From positions 1 through 33,976 of the forward strand of contig JAKBAE010000007.1 of the NCBI GenBank assembly GCA_021809325.1: 33,976 bases of DNA. The letters are read 5' to 3'. Below, piece after piece: positions 9,741 to 17,640 of this stretch (position 1 is its first letter; the number at the start of each line of letters is the position of its first letter). Made by a program: the position numbers and the translations under genes. Below the pieces are notes generated by a model, which was given only the letters and a program-made list of their open reading frames with translations, did not search any database and had not been told where the DNA came from. Source of the DNA: a bacterium. GTDB taxonomy: Bacteria > Chlamydiota > Chlamydiia > Chlamydiales > SM23-39.

Positions 9741-10529
9741 TTGGCTACAGCACAGCATCCCTACGAAGCAGCCGTCACAATTAAAGACCTGCTTGAAGCC
9801 GGCGCCCATTTTGGTCACCAGACCCGGCGTTGGAATCCCAAGATGAAGCGATTCATCTACGAAGAGCGCAATGGCATCTACATCATCGACTTGGCAAAAA
9901 CACTCCAGCAGATCCGCGCGGCGGTGCAGATCGTCCGTTCTGTTGTAGGCAAGCGCAAATCGATCCTCTTTGTCGGCACGAAAAAGCAGGCGAAGGCCGT
10001 CGTGAAAGAGTGTGCCGAAGATTGCGAGGAGTTTTATATCTGCGAGCGCTGGTTGGGCGGTACTCTGACCAACCTGACGACGATCCGACAGTCCGTCAAG
10101 ACGATGGAGCGGATCGAAAAGCGGATTGCATCCGGCGGCGAAGGTCTTACGAAAAAAGAGATTTCTCTTTTGACAAAAGAGCAGGCGAAGCTGAGCCGCA
10201 ACCTTTCGGGGATCCGTGCGATGCGTAAACCTCCGGGGCTGCTCATTGTCGTCGATCCGAGTCGCGAACACATCGCCGTAGCGGAAGCGAATAAGCTGGG
10301 TATTCCGGTCATGGCCCTTGTCGATACGAACTGCGATCCGGACCCGATCGATCATGTGATTGCTTGCAACGACGACGCGCTGAAGAGCATCAAAGTGATC
10401 TTGTCTGCATTGATGCAGGCGGCGATCGATCGCAAAAACGATATGAACGTTCCTTCGTCGAAAGGTGATGATGAGGCTGAAGAAGCCGAAGGTGATGAAA
10501 CGAACGAGGGTGAGGAAGAAGGGCAATGA
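9741..10529 (+). CDS. rpsB: 30S ribosomal protein S2
   Basis: Small-subunit ribosomal protein. The frame carries the S2 signature run LLEAGAHFGHQTRRWNP and the C-terminal half motif GIPVMALVDTNCDPDPIDHVI. The TTG at 9741 is chosen because GAGGA at 9731-9735 sits five bases upstream and the product starts close to the conserved core; another in-frame TTG at 9714 lacks such a site. The 262-residue product ends with an acidic tail of about 20 residues (rich in Glu/Asp), longer than in most S2 proteins. Its stop overlaps the tsf start by four bases (ATGA), so the two are coupled. Confidence 0.96.
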   Translation: MATAQHPYEAAVTIKDLLEAGAHFGHQTRRWNPKMKRFIYEERNGIYIIDLAKTLQQIRAAVQIVRSVVGKRKSILFVGTKKQAKAVVKECAEDCEEFYICERWLGGTLTNLTTIRQSVKTMERIEKRIASGGEGLTKKEISLLTKEQAKLSRNLSGIRAMRKPPGLLIVVDPSREHIAVAEANKLGIPVMALVDTNCDPDPIDHVIACNDDALKSIKVILSALMQAAIDRKNDMNVPSSKGDDEAEEAEGDETNEGEEEGQ

Positions 10530-11377
10530 AAGAGATCACAGCGGACATGATTCGTGAATTGCGCGAGCGCACAGGCGTTGGCATGGGTAAGTGCAAAGAG
10601 GCGCTCGTCCTTGCTGAGGGCGATATGGAAAAAGCGATCGATATCCTTCGAAAAGCCGGCATGGCTGCCGGTGTGAAGAAGGAGGGGCGCGAGACGAAAG
10701 AGGGCTTGATCCTGACTGAAGAAGATCAGCATACCCTTGTTTTGGTCGAGGCGAATGTCGAGACTGATTTCGTCGCTCAAAACGATCGTTTCAAGCACTT
10801 CATCCACGACTGCGCAAAGCAAGCGCTCGAGACGAAGCCTAAATCGCTTGAAGAGTTCGTGGCGCAGCCCTACTACAAAGACAAGTCGATCTCAATCGAC
10901 CAGTACCGCAACCTGGTTATCCAGGCGCTGGGGGAAAATATCCAGCTGCGGCGCATGGAGCTGATCCACAAGCATGAGAACTGCTCTTACGGCATCTACT
11001 CCCACATGGGCGGCAAGCTGGTCGTCGTCGTGGAAGTGGAAGGGGCTGCTGACCAAGGCGCCGTTGCGAAGGAAATCGCGATGCACGTTGCGGCGGAGAA
11101 TCCCGAATATCTCAATCCCGAAGAGATCCCTCCGCATGTTTTGGCGCGGGAAGAGGAGATCGCAAGATCTCAAGTGCAAGGGAAGCCGGAGAACATTGTC
11201 GACAAGATTGTGTCCGGCAAGATGAAGGCCTTTGCCGACCAAGTTTGTCTGATCCACCAGAAGTATGTGAAAGACAACACGGTAACGGTCCAGCAGTTTT
11301 TGGACTCTTGTGCGAAAAAGTTGGGCAAAACCCTCTCCATCCGCTGCTTTTGGCGCTGGAAAGTTGGACAATCCTAA
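10526..11377 (+). CDS. tsf: Translation elongation factor Ts
   Basis: Guanine-nucleotide exchange factor for EF-Tu. The N-terminal UBA-like domain (residues 1-50, with RELRERTGVGMGKCKEAL) and the EF-Tu-contacting NVETDFVAQND segment near residue 75 are clear. The 283-residue length fits the family. It overlaps rpsB by four bases and is followed 12 bases later by pyrH, the usual rpsB-tsf-pyrH-frr order. Confidence 0.96.
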   Translation: MKEITADMIRELRERTGVGMGKCKEALVLAEGDMEKAIDILRKAGMAAGVKKEGRETKEGLILTEEDQHTLVLVEANVETDFVAQNDRFKHFIHDCAKQALETKPKSLEEFVAQPYYKDKSISIDQYRNLVIQALGENIQLRRMELIHKHENCSYGIYSHMGGKLVVVVEVEGAADQGAVAKEIAMHVAAENPEYLNPEEIPPHVLAREEEIARSQVQGKPENIVDKIVSGKMKAFADQVCLIHQKYVKDNTVTVQQFLDSCAKKLGKTLSIRCFWRWKVGQS

Positions 11378-11389
11378 AACTGCATCCTG

Positions 11390-12112
11390 ATGCAACCCAC
11401 TCCATTTTATCGGCGCATTCTCCTGAAGCTTTCAGGAGAGGCGCTGATGGGACAGCAAAAATTCGGAGTCGAACCTTCTGCTTGCGCTAAGATAGCTGCA
11501 GAAGTAGCCGAGCTTTCTATGGCCGGAGTGCAAGTTGGGATTGTGATCGGGGGCGGAAATATTTTTCGCGGGATCAAAGCCCATCAAGCCGGAATGGCCA
11601 GAGTCCCGGCAGATCATATTGGGATGCTCGCAACGCTGATCAACGGCATTTCACTCCAACAATCTTTTGAAAAGCTCCGGCTAGAGAGCCGAATTATGAG
11701 CGCCATCTCGTGTGAGCCTATGGCGGAGCCTTACGCTTGGAAAAAGGCCATCGCTTATCTTGAGAATGGGGCCGTTTTAATTTTTGTGGGCGGCACGGGA
11801 AATCCTTATTTCACAACTGATTCGGCTGCCGCGCTAAGAGCCTTTGAGATCCAAGCTGAAGTGCTCATCAAGGCGACGAAGGTAGACGGGATCTATAGCA
11901 AAGATCCGATTGCGCATCCCGACGCTGTCAAATATAGCCGGGTGAGCTATTCGGAGGTTCTTGCGAAAGAGCTGAACGTGATGGATGCGGCGGCGATAGC
12001 GCTTTGCAGGGAAAACCGCCTTCCGATCCGGGTGATGAATATTTTTAGCGATCAGACCTTGAAAAGGGCTGTTTTTGGAGAAAACGTAGGAACACTAGTT
12101 GAGGAGAGGTAA
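11390..12112 (+). CDS. pyrH: UMP kinase
   Basis: Phosphorylates UMP to UDP, which feeds the UDP-sugars used by the polysaccharide genes elsewhere in the window. Typical PyrH features are seen: the N-terminal RILLKLSGEALMG, the glycine-rich VIGGGNIFRG segment, VGGTGNPYFTTDSAAALRA, and KATKVDGIYSKDP. Length (240 residues) is standard. No clear Shine-Dalgarno precedes the ATG at 11390, which lies 12 bases after the tsf stop, so reinitiation from tsf is likely. It is followed after three bases by the frr start. Confidence 0.96.
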   Translation: MQPTPFYRRILLKLSGEALMGQQKFGVEPSACAKIAAEVAELSMAGVQVGIVIGGGNIFRGIKAHQAGMARVPADHIGMLATLINGISLQQSFEKLRLESRIMSAISCEPMAEPYAWKKAIAYLENGAVLIFVGGTGNPYFTTDSAAALRAFEIQAEVLIKATKVDGIYSKDPIAHPDAVKYSRVSYSEVLAKELNVMDAAAIALCRENRLPIRVMNIFSDQTLKRAVFGENVGTLVEER

Positions 12113-12115
12113 ATC

Positions 12116-12670
12116 ATGAGCGGAATCGAAGCGCAAGTCAAAGCGGCCATGCACGCGGTGTTGGAGCATCTGAAGCAAGAACTGAAATCTCTCAGGACGG
12201 GCCGTGCGAGCTCAGGGATGCTGGACAAGGTCCAGGTTGAGGTATATGGCAGCCATATGCCCATCAAGAATGTGGCAAGTGTAACAGTGCCGGAGTCAAG
12301 GCAGATCCTCGTCACTCCGTTTGATGCGGGGTCGGTCCACGCGATTGCGAAGGGGATCGAAGCTGCGAACCTGGGCATCCATCCGATGGTGGACGGCAAG
12401 GTGATCCGGGTCAATGTGCCGCCGATGGACGAGACGATCCGCAAGCAGATTGCGAAGCAGTGCAAGGAGCTTGGCGAAAAGTCGAAAATTGCGATGCGCG
12501 AAGTGCGCCGCAAGTTCAACGACTTGGTGCGCAAGCAGAAAAACGATGGCGATCTTCCTGAAGATATGATGAAAAAATATGAGAAGACGATCCAGGACCT
12601 CACCGACCGTTTTTGCAAAGATATAGACTCTGCGTGTGCGGAAAAAGAAAAAGAGATCATGACGGTTTAA
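12116..12670 (+). CDS. frr: Ribosome recycling factor
   Basis: Splits post-termination ribosomes together with EF-G. The 184-residue protein shows the RRF pattern: ELKSLRTGRASSGMLD near residue 25, VTVPESRQILVTPFD, and the long C-terminal helix with KKYEKTIQDLTD. A GAGGAGAGG Shine-Dalgarno precedes the ATG and lies inside the 3' end of pyrH. It is the last gene of the translation operon. Confidence 0.96.
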   Translation: MSGIEAQVKAAMHAVLEHLKQELKSLRTGRASSGMLDKVQVEVYGSHMPIKNVASVTVPESRQILVTPFDAGSVHAIAKGIEAANLGIHPMVDGKVIRVNVPPMDETIRKQIAKQCKELGEKSKIAMREVRRKFNDLVRKQKNDGDLPEDMMKKYEKTIQDLTDRFCKDIDSACAEKEKEIMTV

Positions 12671-12676
12671 AAAATC

Positions 12677-12750
12677 TCTTAGCGAGACTCTCATGGCCAA
12701 AAAAAATGGACATTTTTCAATTTGCCAAAAATGGGAGAAATTCGCTAAGA
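12677..12750 (+). repeat. Inverted repeat downstream of frr (possible terminator)
   Basis: TCTTAGCGA (12677-12685) and TCGCTAAGA (12742-12750) are perfect inverted copies; inside them TCTCAT and ATGGGAGA continue the stem with mismatches, and A/T-rich runs fill the loop region. It lies seven bases after the frr stop, so it may end the rpsB operon transcript, although no clean U-run follows the outer stem. A small CTGAT/ATCAG hairpin (12774-12789) lies further on, before tRNA-Glu. Confidence 0.45.
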
Positions 12751-12806
12751 TATCAAACGTTTTTCATTGAGTGCTGATGGAAAAATCAGTATCTTAATGT
12801 AGTCCT

Positions 12807-12881
12807 GGCCCCATCGTCTAGTCAGGTCTAGGACACCGGATTTTCATTCCGATAACAGGGGTTCGAATCCCCTTGGGGTCA
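12807..12881 (+). tRNA. tRNA-Glu (anticodon TTC)
   Basis: Acceptor GGCCCCA (12807-12813) pairs with TGGGGTC (12874-12880) with one G-U pair. The D-arm is TCGTCTAG...CTAGGAC, the anticodon arm CCGGA-TTTTCAT-TCCGA contains TTC, and the T-arm is AGGGG-TTCGAAT-CCCCT. The discriminator is A at 12881 and no CCA is encoded. tRNA-Lys follows after eight bases, so the two are probably one transcript. Confidence 0.96.
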
Positions 12882-12889
12882 GTTTTTAT

Positions 12890-12961
12890 GAGACTTTAGC
12901 TCAGCGGTAGAGCATCTCACTTTTAATGAGAGGGTCGATGGTTCGAATCCATCAAGTCTCA
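12890..12961 (+). tRNA. tRNA-Lys (anticodon TTT), likely integration target
   Basis: Acceptor GAGACTT (12890-12896) pairs with AAGTCTC (12954-12960). The D-arm is TAGCTCAGCGGTAGAGCA, the anticodon loop CTTTTAA carries TTT, and the T-arm is GATGG-TTCGAAT-CCATC. The discriminator is A at 12961. The next gene, 166 bases downstream and on the same strand, is a tyrosine recombinase, the classic arrangement of an element inserted into a tRNA 3' end. No second copy of the tRNA 3' end was found by eye in the rest of the window. Confidence 0.95.
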
Positions 12962-13004
12962 ACTTTCTATCCCACACAATCTTTTGCACATCAGCTCAAA
13001 GCAA

Positions 13005-13064
13005 CTTGACTCAAAAGATATTTTGAGCGCAAGATTTTAGGCAAACGGTGCAAGCGCGGTGCAA
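13005..13064 (+). repeat. Inverted and direct repeats upstream of the integrase
   Basis: Two patterned sites lie between tRNA-Lys and the recombinase gene. First, CTCAAAA-GATA-TTTTGAG (13010-13027) is a perfect seven-base inverted repeat, extended by CTTG (13005-13008) and CAAG (13030-13033). Second, CGGTGCAA occurs twice in direct orientation (13046-13053 and 13057-13064) with an 11-base period, about one DNA turn. They could be recombinase arm or core sites or a repressor operator. The rest of 12962-13127 shows no gene. Confidence 0.5.
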
Positions 13065-13127
13065 CGAAGAACAAAATTACTCAGCACCTCTTCCAATCGC
13101 TCCAACCCTGCAACCAAAGGTTAGAGC

Positions 13128-14198
13128 ATGGCTTCCATTTACAAGCGCAAATCCAAAGATGGTAAGACAGCCTGGCGTGCTGTCATCCGCATCAAAGGCT
13201 ATCCCACCGTCTGCAATCACTTCGATCGTAAGCAAGAAGCCGACGATTGGGCGAAAGAAACCGAACGCCGCATCAAACTCGGCCAGTTCAATTTTGAAGC
13301 CCACAACCAGCATCATACCTACGCAGAGCTCATCGACCGCCTGATCGCTGACGGCGCGCTTTCCCATCACCGCTCTCTTAAGAACTGCCAATCCCAGTTC
13401 GACTATTGGAAGGGGCGTCTAGGAGCTTACGCCCTGGTACATATCACCCCCGAGCTCATTTCTCAAGAGCGTAAACTCCTCATCGATTCACCTCTGCCTG
13501 ATGGCCGCAAGCGCAGCGCCTCGACGATCAACCGTTATACGGCCACTCTGTCCTCGACCTTGAGCTATGCCGTCAAGAAGCTCCGCTGGATCATAGAAAA
13601 TCCTTGCAAAAACCTGCTCAAACTCAAAGAAGATCCAGGCCGTGACCGAATCCTCACCGATGCCGAGGTCGCCTGTCTTCTCAAAGCCTGTAAGCAAAGC
13701 AAATCCTCCCTCCTCTATCCTATCGTTCTCTTTGCCCTGACTACCGGTGCGCGTCGCGGAGAGATCCTCAGTTTAGAATGGCGACATGTCGACCTCGAAA
13801 AAGGCATCGTTTTTCTCAAAGAGACGAAGAATGGGCGCCCTCGCAGTGTTGCCTTGGCTGATCCCGTGATCGATCAACTCAAGGCTTTATACGCAGCCCG
13901 TCAATCTGCGAAGCCGCTTGTCTTTGCCAGCAAGACCGCTTTTGGGCGGATTGATATCAAAAAGGCGTGGATGCAAGCGGTTAAACGAGCCGGAATCGAA
14001 GACTATCACTTTCATGATCTCCGACATCAATTCGCCACCCTTGCCGCCAGCACGGGAGCTTCCAATTTAGAATTGGCCACCGCGATGGGTCATCGTACAC
14101 TTGCCATGCTTCAGCGCTACACTCACCTCGATGCTCAGACGACCAAGAAATTCAGCAATCATATCTCAGAAAAATTTTTCCAAGGAGAAATCCGATGA
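13128..14198 (+). CDS. Tyrosine recombinase / integrase
   Basis: Site-specific DNA integrase. The 356-residue protein has an N-terminal arm-binding region starting MASIYKRKSKDG, a SAM-like core-binding domain (about 65-165) and a catalytic domain with all signature residues: Arg209 (TGARRGE), His296-x-x-Arg299 (HDLRH), His322 (MGHRT) and nucleophile Tyr331 (RYTHL). It is therefore probably active. It starts 166 bases after tRNA-Lys on the same strand. Its stop overlaps the dinD start as ATGA, so three genes (integrase, DinD, zeta-like) form one coupled unit, an unusual arrangement because integrases are normally transcribed alone. Confidence 0.93.
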   Translation: MASIYKRKSKDGKTAWRAVIRIKGYPTVCNHFDRKQEADDWAKETERRIKLGQFNFEAHNQHHTYAELIDRLIADGALSHHRSLKNCQSQFDYWKGRLGAYALVHITPELISQERKLLIDSPLPDGRKRSASTINRYTATLSSTLSYAVKKLRWIIENPCKNLLKLKEDPGRDRILTDAEVACLLKACKQSKSSLLYPIVLFALTTGARRGEILSLEWRHVDLEKGIVFLKETKNGRPRSVALADPVIDQLKALYAARQSAKPLVFASKTAFGRIDIKKAWMQAVKRAGIEDYHFHDLRHQFATLAASTGASNLELATAMGHRTLAMLQRYTHLDAQTTKKFSNHISEKFFQGEIR

Positions 14199-15079
14199 AT
14201 TCAAATACACCGGTTCCAGCTAATCCAACGTTTGAGTCTCTTAAAAAGGTGAACCAATTCGGTGTCGAGTATTGGAGCGCAAGGGATTTGCAGTCTTGTT
14301 TGGGATATACAAAATGGCAGCGATTTGAACTTGCAATCAAAAAAGCCATAGAGTCTTGCAAGCAATCTGGCAACGATCCTTCGAACCATTTTGCCGGCGC
14401 CGGTAAAATGGTCGAGATTGGAAGCCAGGCAGATAGGAAGATCGACGATTACCATCTTTCCCGTTTTGCCTGTTATTTGATTGCTCAGAACGGAGATCCG
14501 AGAAAGCCGGAAATTGCTCAAGCTCAGCAGTATTTTGCCTTTCAAACCCGACGGCAAGAGATTTCAGACCAGATGGCGGCGGATCTTGAGAGAGTAGAAA
14601 CGCGGGAGCAAACTACTGTAGAGTTCAAAGCTCTTTCAGGAGCTGCCCGTGATGCAGGAGTTCAAAATAAGATGTTCGGTATCTTCCATGATGCAGGATA
14701 CAAGGGACTCTATGGTGGGTTGGGCGTGGATGCAATTAAGAGCCGCAAGGGCATCCCCCATAATGAAAACTTGATGGATCGAATGGGGACAACCGAGTTG
14801 ATTGCGAACCAATTTCGGATGTCGCAGACCCGAGAGAAACTTAAGCGGGATAACATCAAAAATCAAAGAGATGCGATGGACACCCACTGCATGGTTGGAA
14901 AGGAAGTTCGGGCAGCCATTGAAAAAATCGGAGGGACACCTCCTGAAAATATCCCTCCCGAAGAACACATCAAGAAAGTGAAGCAAAGGCTAAAAATATC
15001 CAAGCCCTTGCCAAATCTCGATTCCGTTGATGTGAGAGGTTTGATCCCATCCGTAAGCAAGGAAGGACTAGAAGAATAA
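14195..15079 (+). CDS. dinD: DNA damage-inducible protein D (DinD-like)
   Basis: DinD is an SOS-induced protein in E. coli reported to antagonise RecA filaments; homologues are widely scattered on mobile elements. The 294-residue product matches the family: an N-terminal BRO-N/antA-like segment (VEYWSARDLQSCLGYTKWQRF, about residues 22-42), the GAGKMVEIGS and DYHLSRFACYLIAQNGDPRKPEIA block near 70-105, and the VQNKMFGIFHDAGYKGLYGGLG segment. Such domains often sit in phage and transposon genes. The start overlaps the integrase stop by four bases, and the stop overlaps the next start by one base (TAATG). Regulation is unknown; no obvious LexA operator was seen upstream. Confidence 0.85.
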   Translation: MNSNTPVPANPTFESLKKVNQFGVEYWSARDLQSCLGYTKWQRFELAIKKAIESCKQSGNDPSNHFAGAGKMVEIGSQADRKIDDYHLSRFACYLIAQNGDPRKPEIAQAQQYFAFQTRRQEISDQMAADLERVETREQTTVEFKALSGAARDAGVQNKMFGIFHDAGYKGLYGGLGVDAIKSRKGIPHNENLMDRMGTTELIANQFRMSQTREKLKRDNIKNQRDAMDTHCMVGKEVRAAIEKIGGTPPENIPPEEHIKKVKQRLKISKPLPNLDSVDVRGLIPSVSKEGLEE

Positions 15080-15990
15080 TGAGCGACCCTATCAAGGAGA
15101 TCTATTGCCTTCTCGATGAATTCGAAGCCGAAATCACTCAGGAAAGATCCTTTTGGAACGAAGTTAAAGAGAATAATCCGGAATTCGAGCCGGTGTCTGA
15201 GGAAAGCTGTCAAGAAAAGATCACACGCATGTGGCTCCATGGTGAAACCGAGACATACAAGTGCTATGAACTGGAGCGATGGCTATATGGGGATCCTCCG
15301 GCTACGAAGATCGCGCAGTCGCCAGCTCTGAGCGTGTACAAAGATTGGAGGAAATGGTTGAAAATTGCGGGGATTCCGAAATTTACAACTCGTTATGACT
15401 ACGACAAAAGGACTAGATGGTATCGAGAAGTTAAATCGGAAGAACCATCAGATATGTATTATGTAGCTGATAAACGGTTTGACATAGAAGAACCCACCAA
15501 AGATTTGCGATTCGGCGATAATAAACTCATCATTGACGAAATGAAGATTGATTCCTATCTGGCTTCTGCTGCAACTGATTTTATCCGACACAAGCTAATC
15601 CAAATGGGAAATTCTTTTACGTTTGAAACGGTCATGTCTCATCCTGGGAAAATAGAGATTCTACAAAAGGCTCAGGAAAAGGGATATCGAACTTATCTTT
15701 ATTTTATCGCAACAGAAGATCCTGAAATCAATATTACGCGTATTCAGCATCGGATCAAAACTGGAGGTCATTCGGTTCCTAAGAATAAAATCCGGAATCG
15801 CTATGATCGTTCATTGGCTCTACTGAGCCAAGCTATTCAATTCATCAATCGAGCCTATATCTTTGATAATTCACGTCAGGAGCCGATTTGGTTGGCGGAA
15901 ATTACCGATGGAAAAATATTGGAAATGAAAAGTGAATGGGTGCCTGACTGGTTTGAAAAGGCGCTATTGAAGAAATTAAAAAGCATGTGA
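15079..15990 (+). CDS. Zeta-toxin-like protein lacking the P-loop
   Basis: The C-terminal half (about residues 155-275) closely follows the zeta-toxin-like P-loop kinase family (COG4185 type): SYLASAATDFIRHKL, SFTFETVMSHPGKIE, GYRTYLYFIATEDPEIN, then RYDRSLALLSQAI and AYIFDNS. In that family a GxxGxGKS/T Walker A motif normally precedes this block. Here the first 150 residues contain no such motif in any frame and instead form a Trp- and charge-rich segment I do not recognise. The protein may be an inactivated kinase, a fusion with a new N-terminal domain, or a nucleotide-free regulator. It is coupled to dinD by a one-base overlap. No separate antitoxin gene is seen next to it. Confidence 0.65.
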   Translation: MSDPIKEIYCLLDEFEAEITQERSFWNEVKENNPEFEPVSEESCQEKITRMWLHGETETYKCYELERWLYGDPPATKIAQSPALSVYKDWRKWLKIAGIPKFTTRYDYDKRTRWYREVKSEEPSDMYYVADKRFDIEEPTKDLRFGDNKLIIDEMKIDSYLASAATDFIRHKLIQMGNSFTFETVMSHPGKIEILQKAQEKGYRTYLYFIATEDPEINITRIQHRIKTGGHSVPKNKIRNRYDRSLALLSQAIQFINRAYIFDNSRQEPIWLAEITDGKILEMKSEWVPDWFEKALLKKLKSM

Positions 15991-16055
15991 CTATACAGTT
16001 TCCTTTAATTCGTTTTGCGTGGCTGCTATTGAGGTGAAAGGGGTATGGGTTCTCC

Positions 16056-16085
16056 TTGACATAAAATATTTTAGAGCATTATAGC
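16056..16085 (+). promoter_or_regulatory. Sigma70-like promoter of the electron-transfer operon
   Basis: A perfect -35 hexamer TTGACA at 16056-16061 is followed after 17 bases by TTATAG (16079-16084) or after 18 by TATAGC (16080-16085). This is the best promoter seen in the window. Initiation is expected at about 16091-16093, which coincides with the GTG start codon of the downstream gene. Confidence 0.65.
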
Positions 16086-16092
16086 ATAGCGT

Positions 16093-17640
16093 GTGTTTAC
16101 GAAATGGAATCAATGGTTTCGAGATCGTCTTCCCCTTTCTTCAATTAAAAAGGCGCTTTTTGAAGAAGGGATTCCCGGAGGGGCCAAGTATTCTTATGCG
16201 TTAGGAAGTGCAGCCCTCTTTTTGCTGGTCCTTCTCGTCTTGACAGGCATCTGGCAAATGTTTGTCTACGTTCCAACCGTTGACCATGCATATACTAGCC
16301 TCTCCTACTTAAGAATCGATGTTCCCTTTGGATGGCTGGTCCATGGGCTGCATTATTGGGGCGCAGCTGCTTTTGCAGTTGTCGTAGGAGTGCATATCAT
16401 TCGAGTCTTCATTTGGGGCGCTTATAAAAAGCCAAGAGAGCTCGTTTGGTTTTCAGGAATTTTCCTTTTATTGTTGACAGTCCTTTTCATGTTCACAGGC
16501 CCAATCCTTCCTTGGGATAAAAAAGGGTATTGGGCTTGCAAGGTTGGGTTTGACATGATTGGAAGTTTGCCGTGGATCGGATCACTTCTTCAATCCATAT
16601 TTTGGGGATCCGAATCCATGGGGCAGGCCATTCTTAGCAGAATGTTTGCGTTTCACGTCGTGATCCTCCCGGCTCTTATTGGGGTGTTTGTCGTTTTACA
16701 TGTGCTTTTATTTCGAAGATATGGAAGTGCGGGCACTTGGAAAAAGGAGAAGCAAAATAGTGAAGGCCGATTCTGGCCGGATCAGATTTTCAAAGATACG
16801 ATTGTATCTTTAGCTATTTTTGTTTTGTTGGTTTCTTTAACCGTCTTTGTCCCTCCTCCATTTTCCGGAGCGGCAGATCCTTTAGATACTATCTACATCC
16901 CTAAGCCCGAATGGACCTTTTCTTTTTTTTACCAACTTTTAAAATATTTTCCCGGCCCTTGGGAGCCGCTTGGCATCGCGGGGATTCCTCTTCTCATTCT
17001 CCTTTTTTTTGCCTCTCTTCCCTTTATCGATCGATCGGAAGAGCGTCATCCGCTCAAACGCCCGTTTATCGTTTTTTTTGGCTCCCTCTTTTGCGCCTTT
17101 ATTGCAGCAATGACGATTCTAGGCCTTCTCAGCAAACCAAAAGAGGCAGCCATTCCCGTATCTCAAAATTTTATCGCAAGCCCCTCGCATGAAAAGTCTC
17201 TAACAAAGAAAGTTTTGCCCAATGGCGAAGCAATTCACATTGTTGGCAATGAAGAAAATGGAGAACGGTTATATGAGGCCTATTGCATGAATTGCCATGG
17301 CCCGCAAGGAAAACCGGTGATCCCCATTATTCCGAGTTTAAATCCGATCAGCCCAGCCTTTTACAGCCAAACTGTTTCCACTTTTGTTAAAAATATCGAC
17401 ATGATCATTCAACATGGCGGGGCCTCAAAGGAAATTGAGATGCCAGCTTTTGGAGATACGGAAGTTCTCACGCAGCAGCAAATCGCAGATATCGAAGCCT
17501 ATATCCTTCAAATCAATGGAGTTGACCGAGGCCAAATCCAACACCCCGGTGTTTCGCCGCATCGCTTCTTTTATTATTTTATAGGAGTGTTGGGGTGTTT
17601 GGTTGTTTTGAATTTTATTTTCATTAGACGCAAAAGATGA
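16093..17640 (+). CDS. Cytochrome b fused to a C-terminal cytochrome c (bc-type quinol oxidoreductase)
   Basis: Core of a menaquinol/quinol-oxidising bc complex in the inner membrane. Haem b ligands are visible as His87-x13-His101 and His188-x14-His203; the x14 spacing and the GYWACKVG...PWIG region resemble b6f-type cytochrome b. The Qo-site motif reads PEWT (272-275) instead of PEWY. After further helices (to about 340) comes a periplasmic cytochrome c domain with CMNCH at 398-402 and a final membrane helix. The start is the GTG at 16093: an in-frame TAG lies at 16087 and no later ATG fits. No Shine-Dalgarno is present and the promoter lies immediately upstream, so the message may be leaderless. 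The next gene starts four bases before this stop. Confidence 0.9.
   Translation: MFTKWNQWFRDRLPLSSIKKALFEEGIPGGAKYSYALGSAALFLLVLLVLTGIWQMFVYVPTVDHAYTSLSYLRIDVPFGWLVHGLHYWGAAAFAVVVGVHIIRVFIWGAYKKPRELVWFSGIFLLLLTVLFMFTGPILPWDKKGYWACKVGFDMIGSLPWIGSLLQSIFWGSESMGQAILSRMFAFHVVILPALIGVFVVLHVLLFRRYGSAGTWKKEKQNSEGRFWPDQIFKDTIVSLAIFVLLVSLTVFVPPPFSGAADPLDTIYIPKPEWTFSFFYQLLKYFPGPWEPLGIAGIPLLILLFFASLPFIDRSEERHPLKRPFIVFFGSLFCAFIAAMTILGLLSKPKEAAIPVSQNFIASPSHEKSLTKKVLPNGEAIHIVGNEENGERLYEAYCMNCHGPQGKPVIPIIPSLNPISPAFYSQTVSTFVKNIDMIIQHGGASKEIEMPAFGDTEVLTQQQIADIEAYILQINGVDRGQIQHPGVSPHRFFYYFIGVLGCLVVLNFIFIRRKR

Noticed and set aside
13005-16092. Second attachment site (copy of the tRNA-Lys 3' end) bounding the island
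   Set aside because: I searched by eye for the terminal tRNA-Lys sequence and its complement in the rest of the window and found none, so the right border is not assigned.
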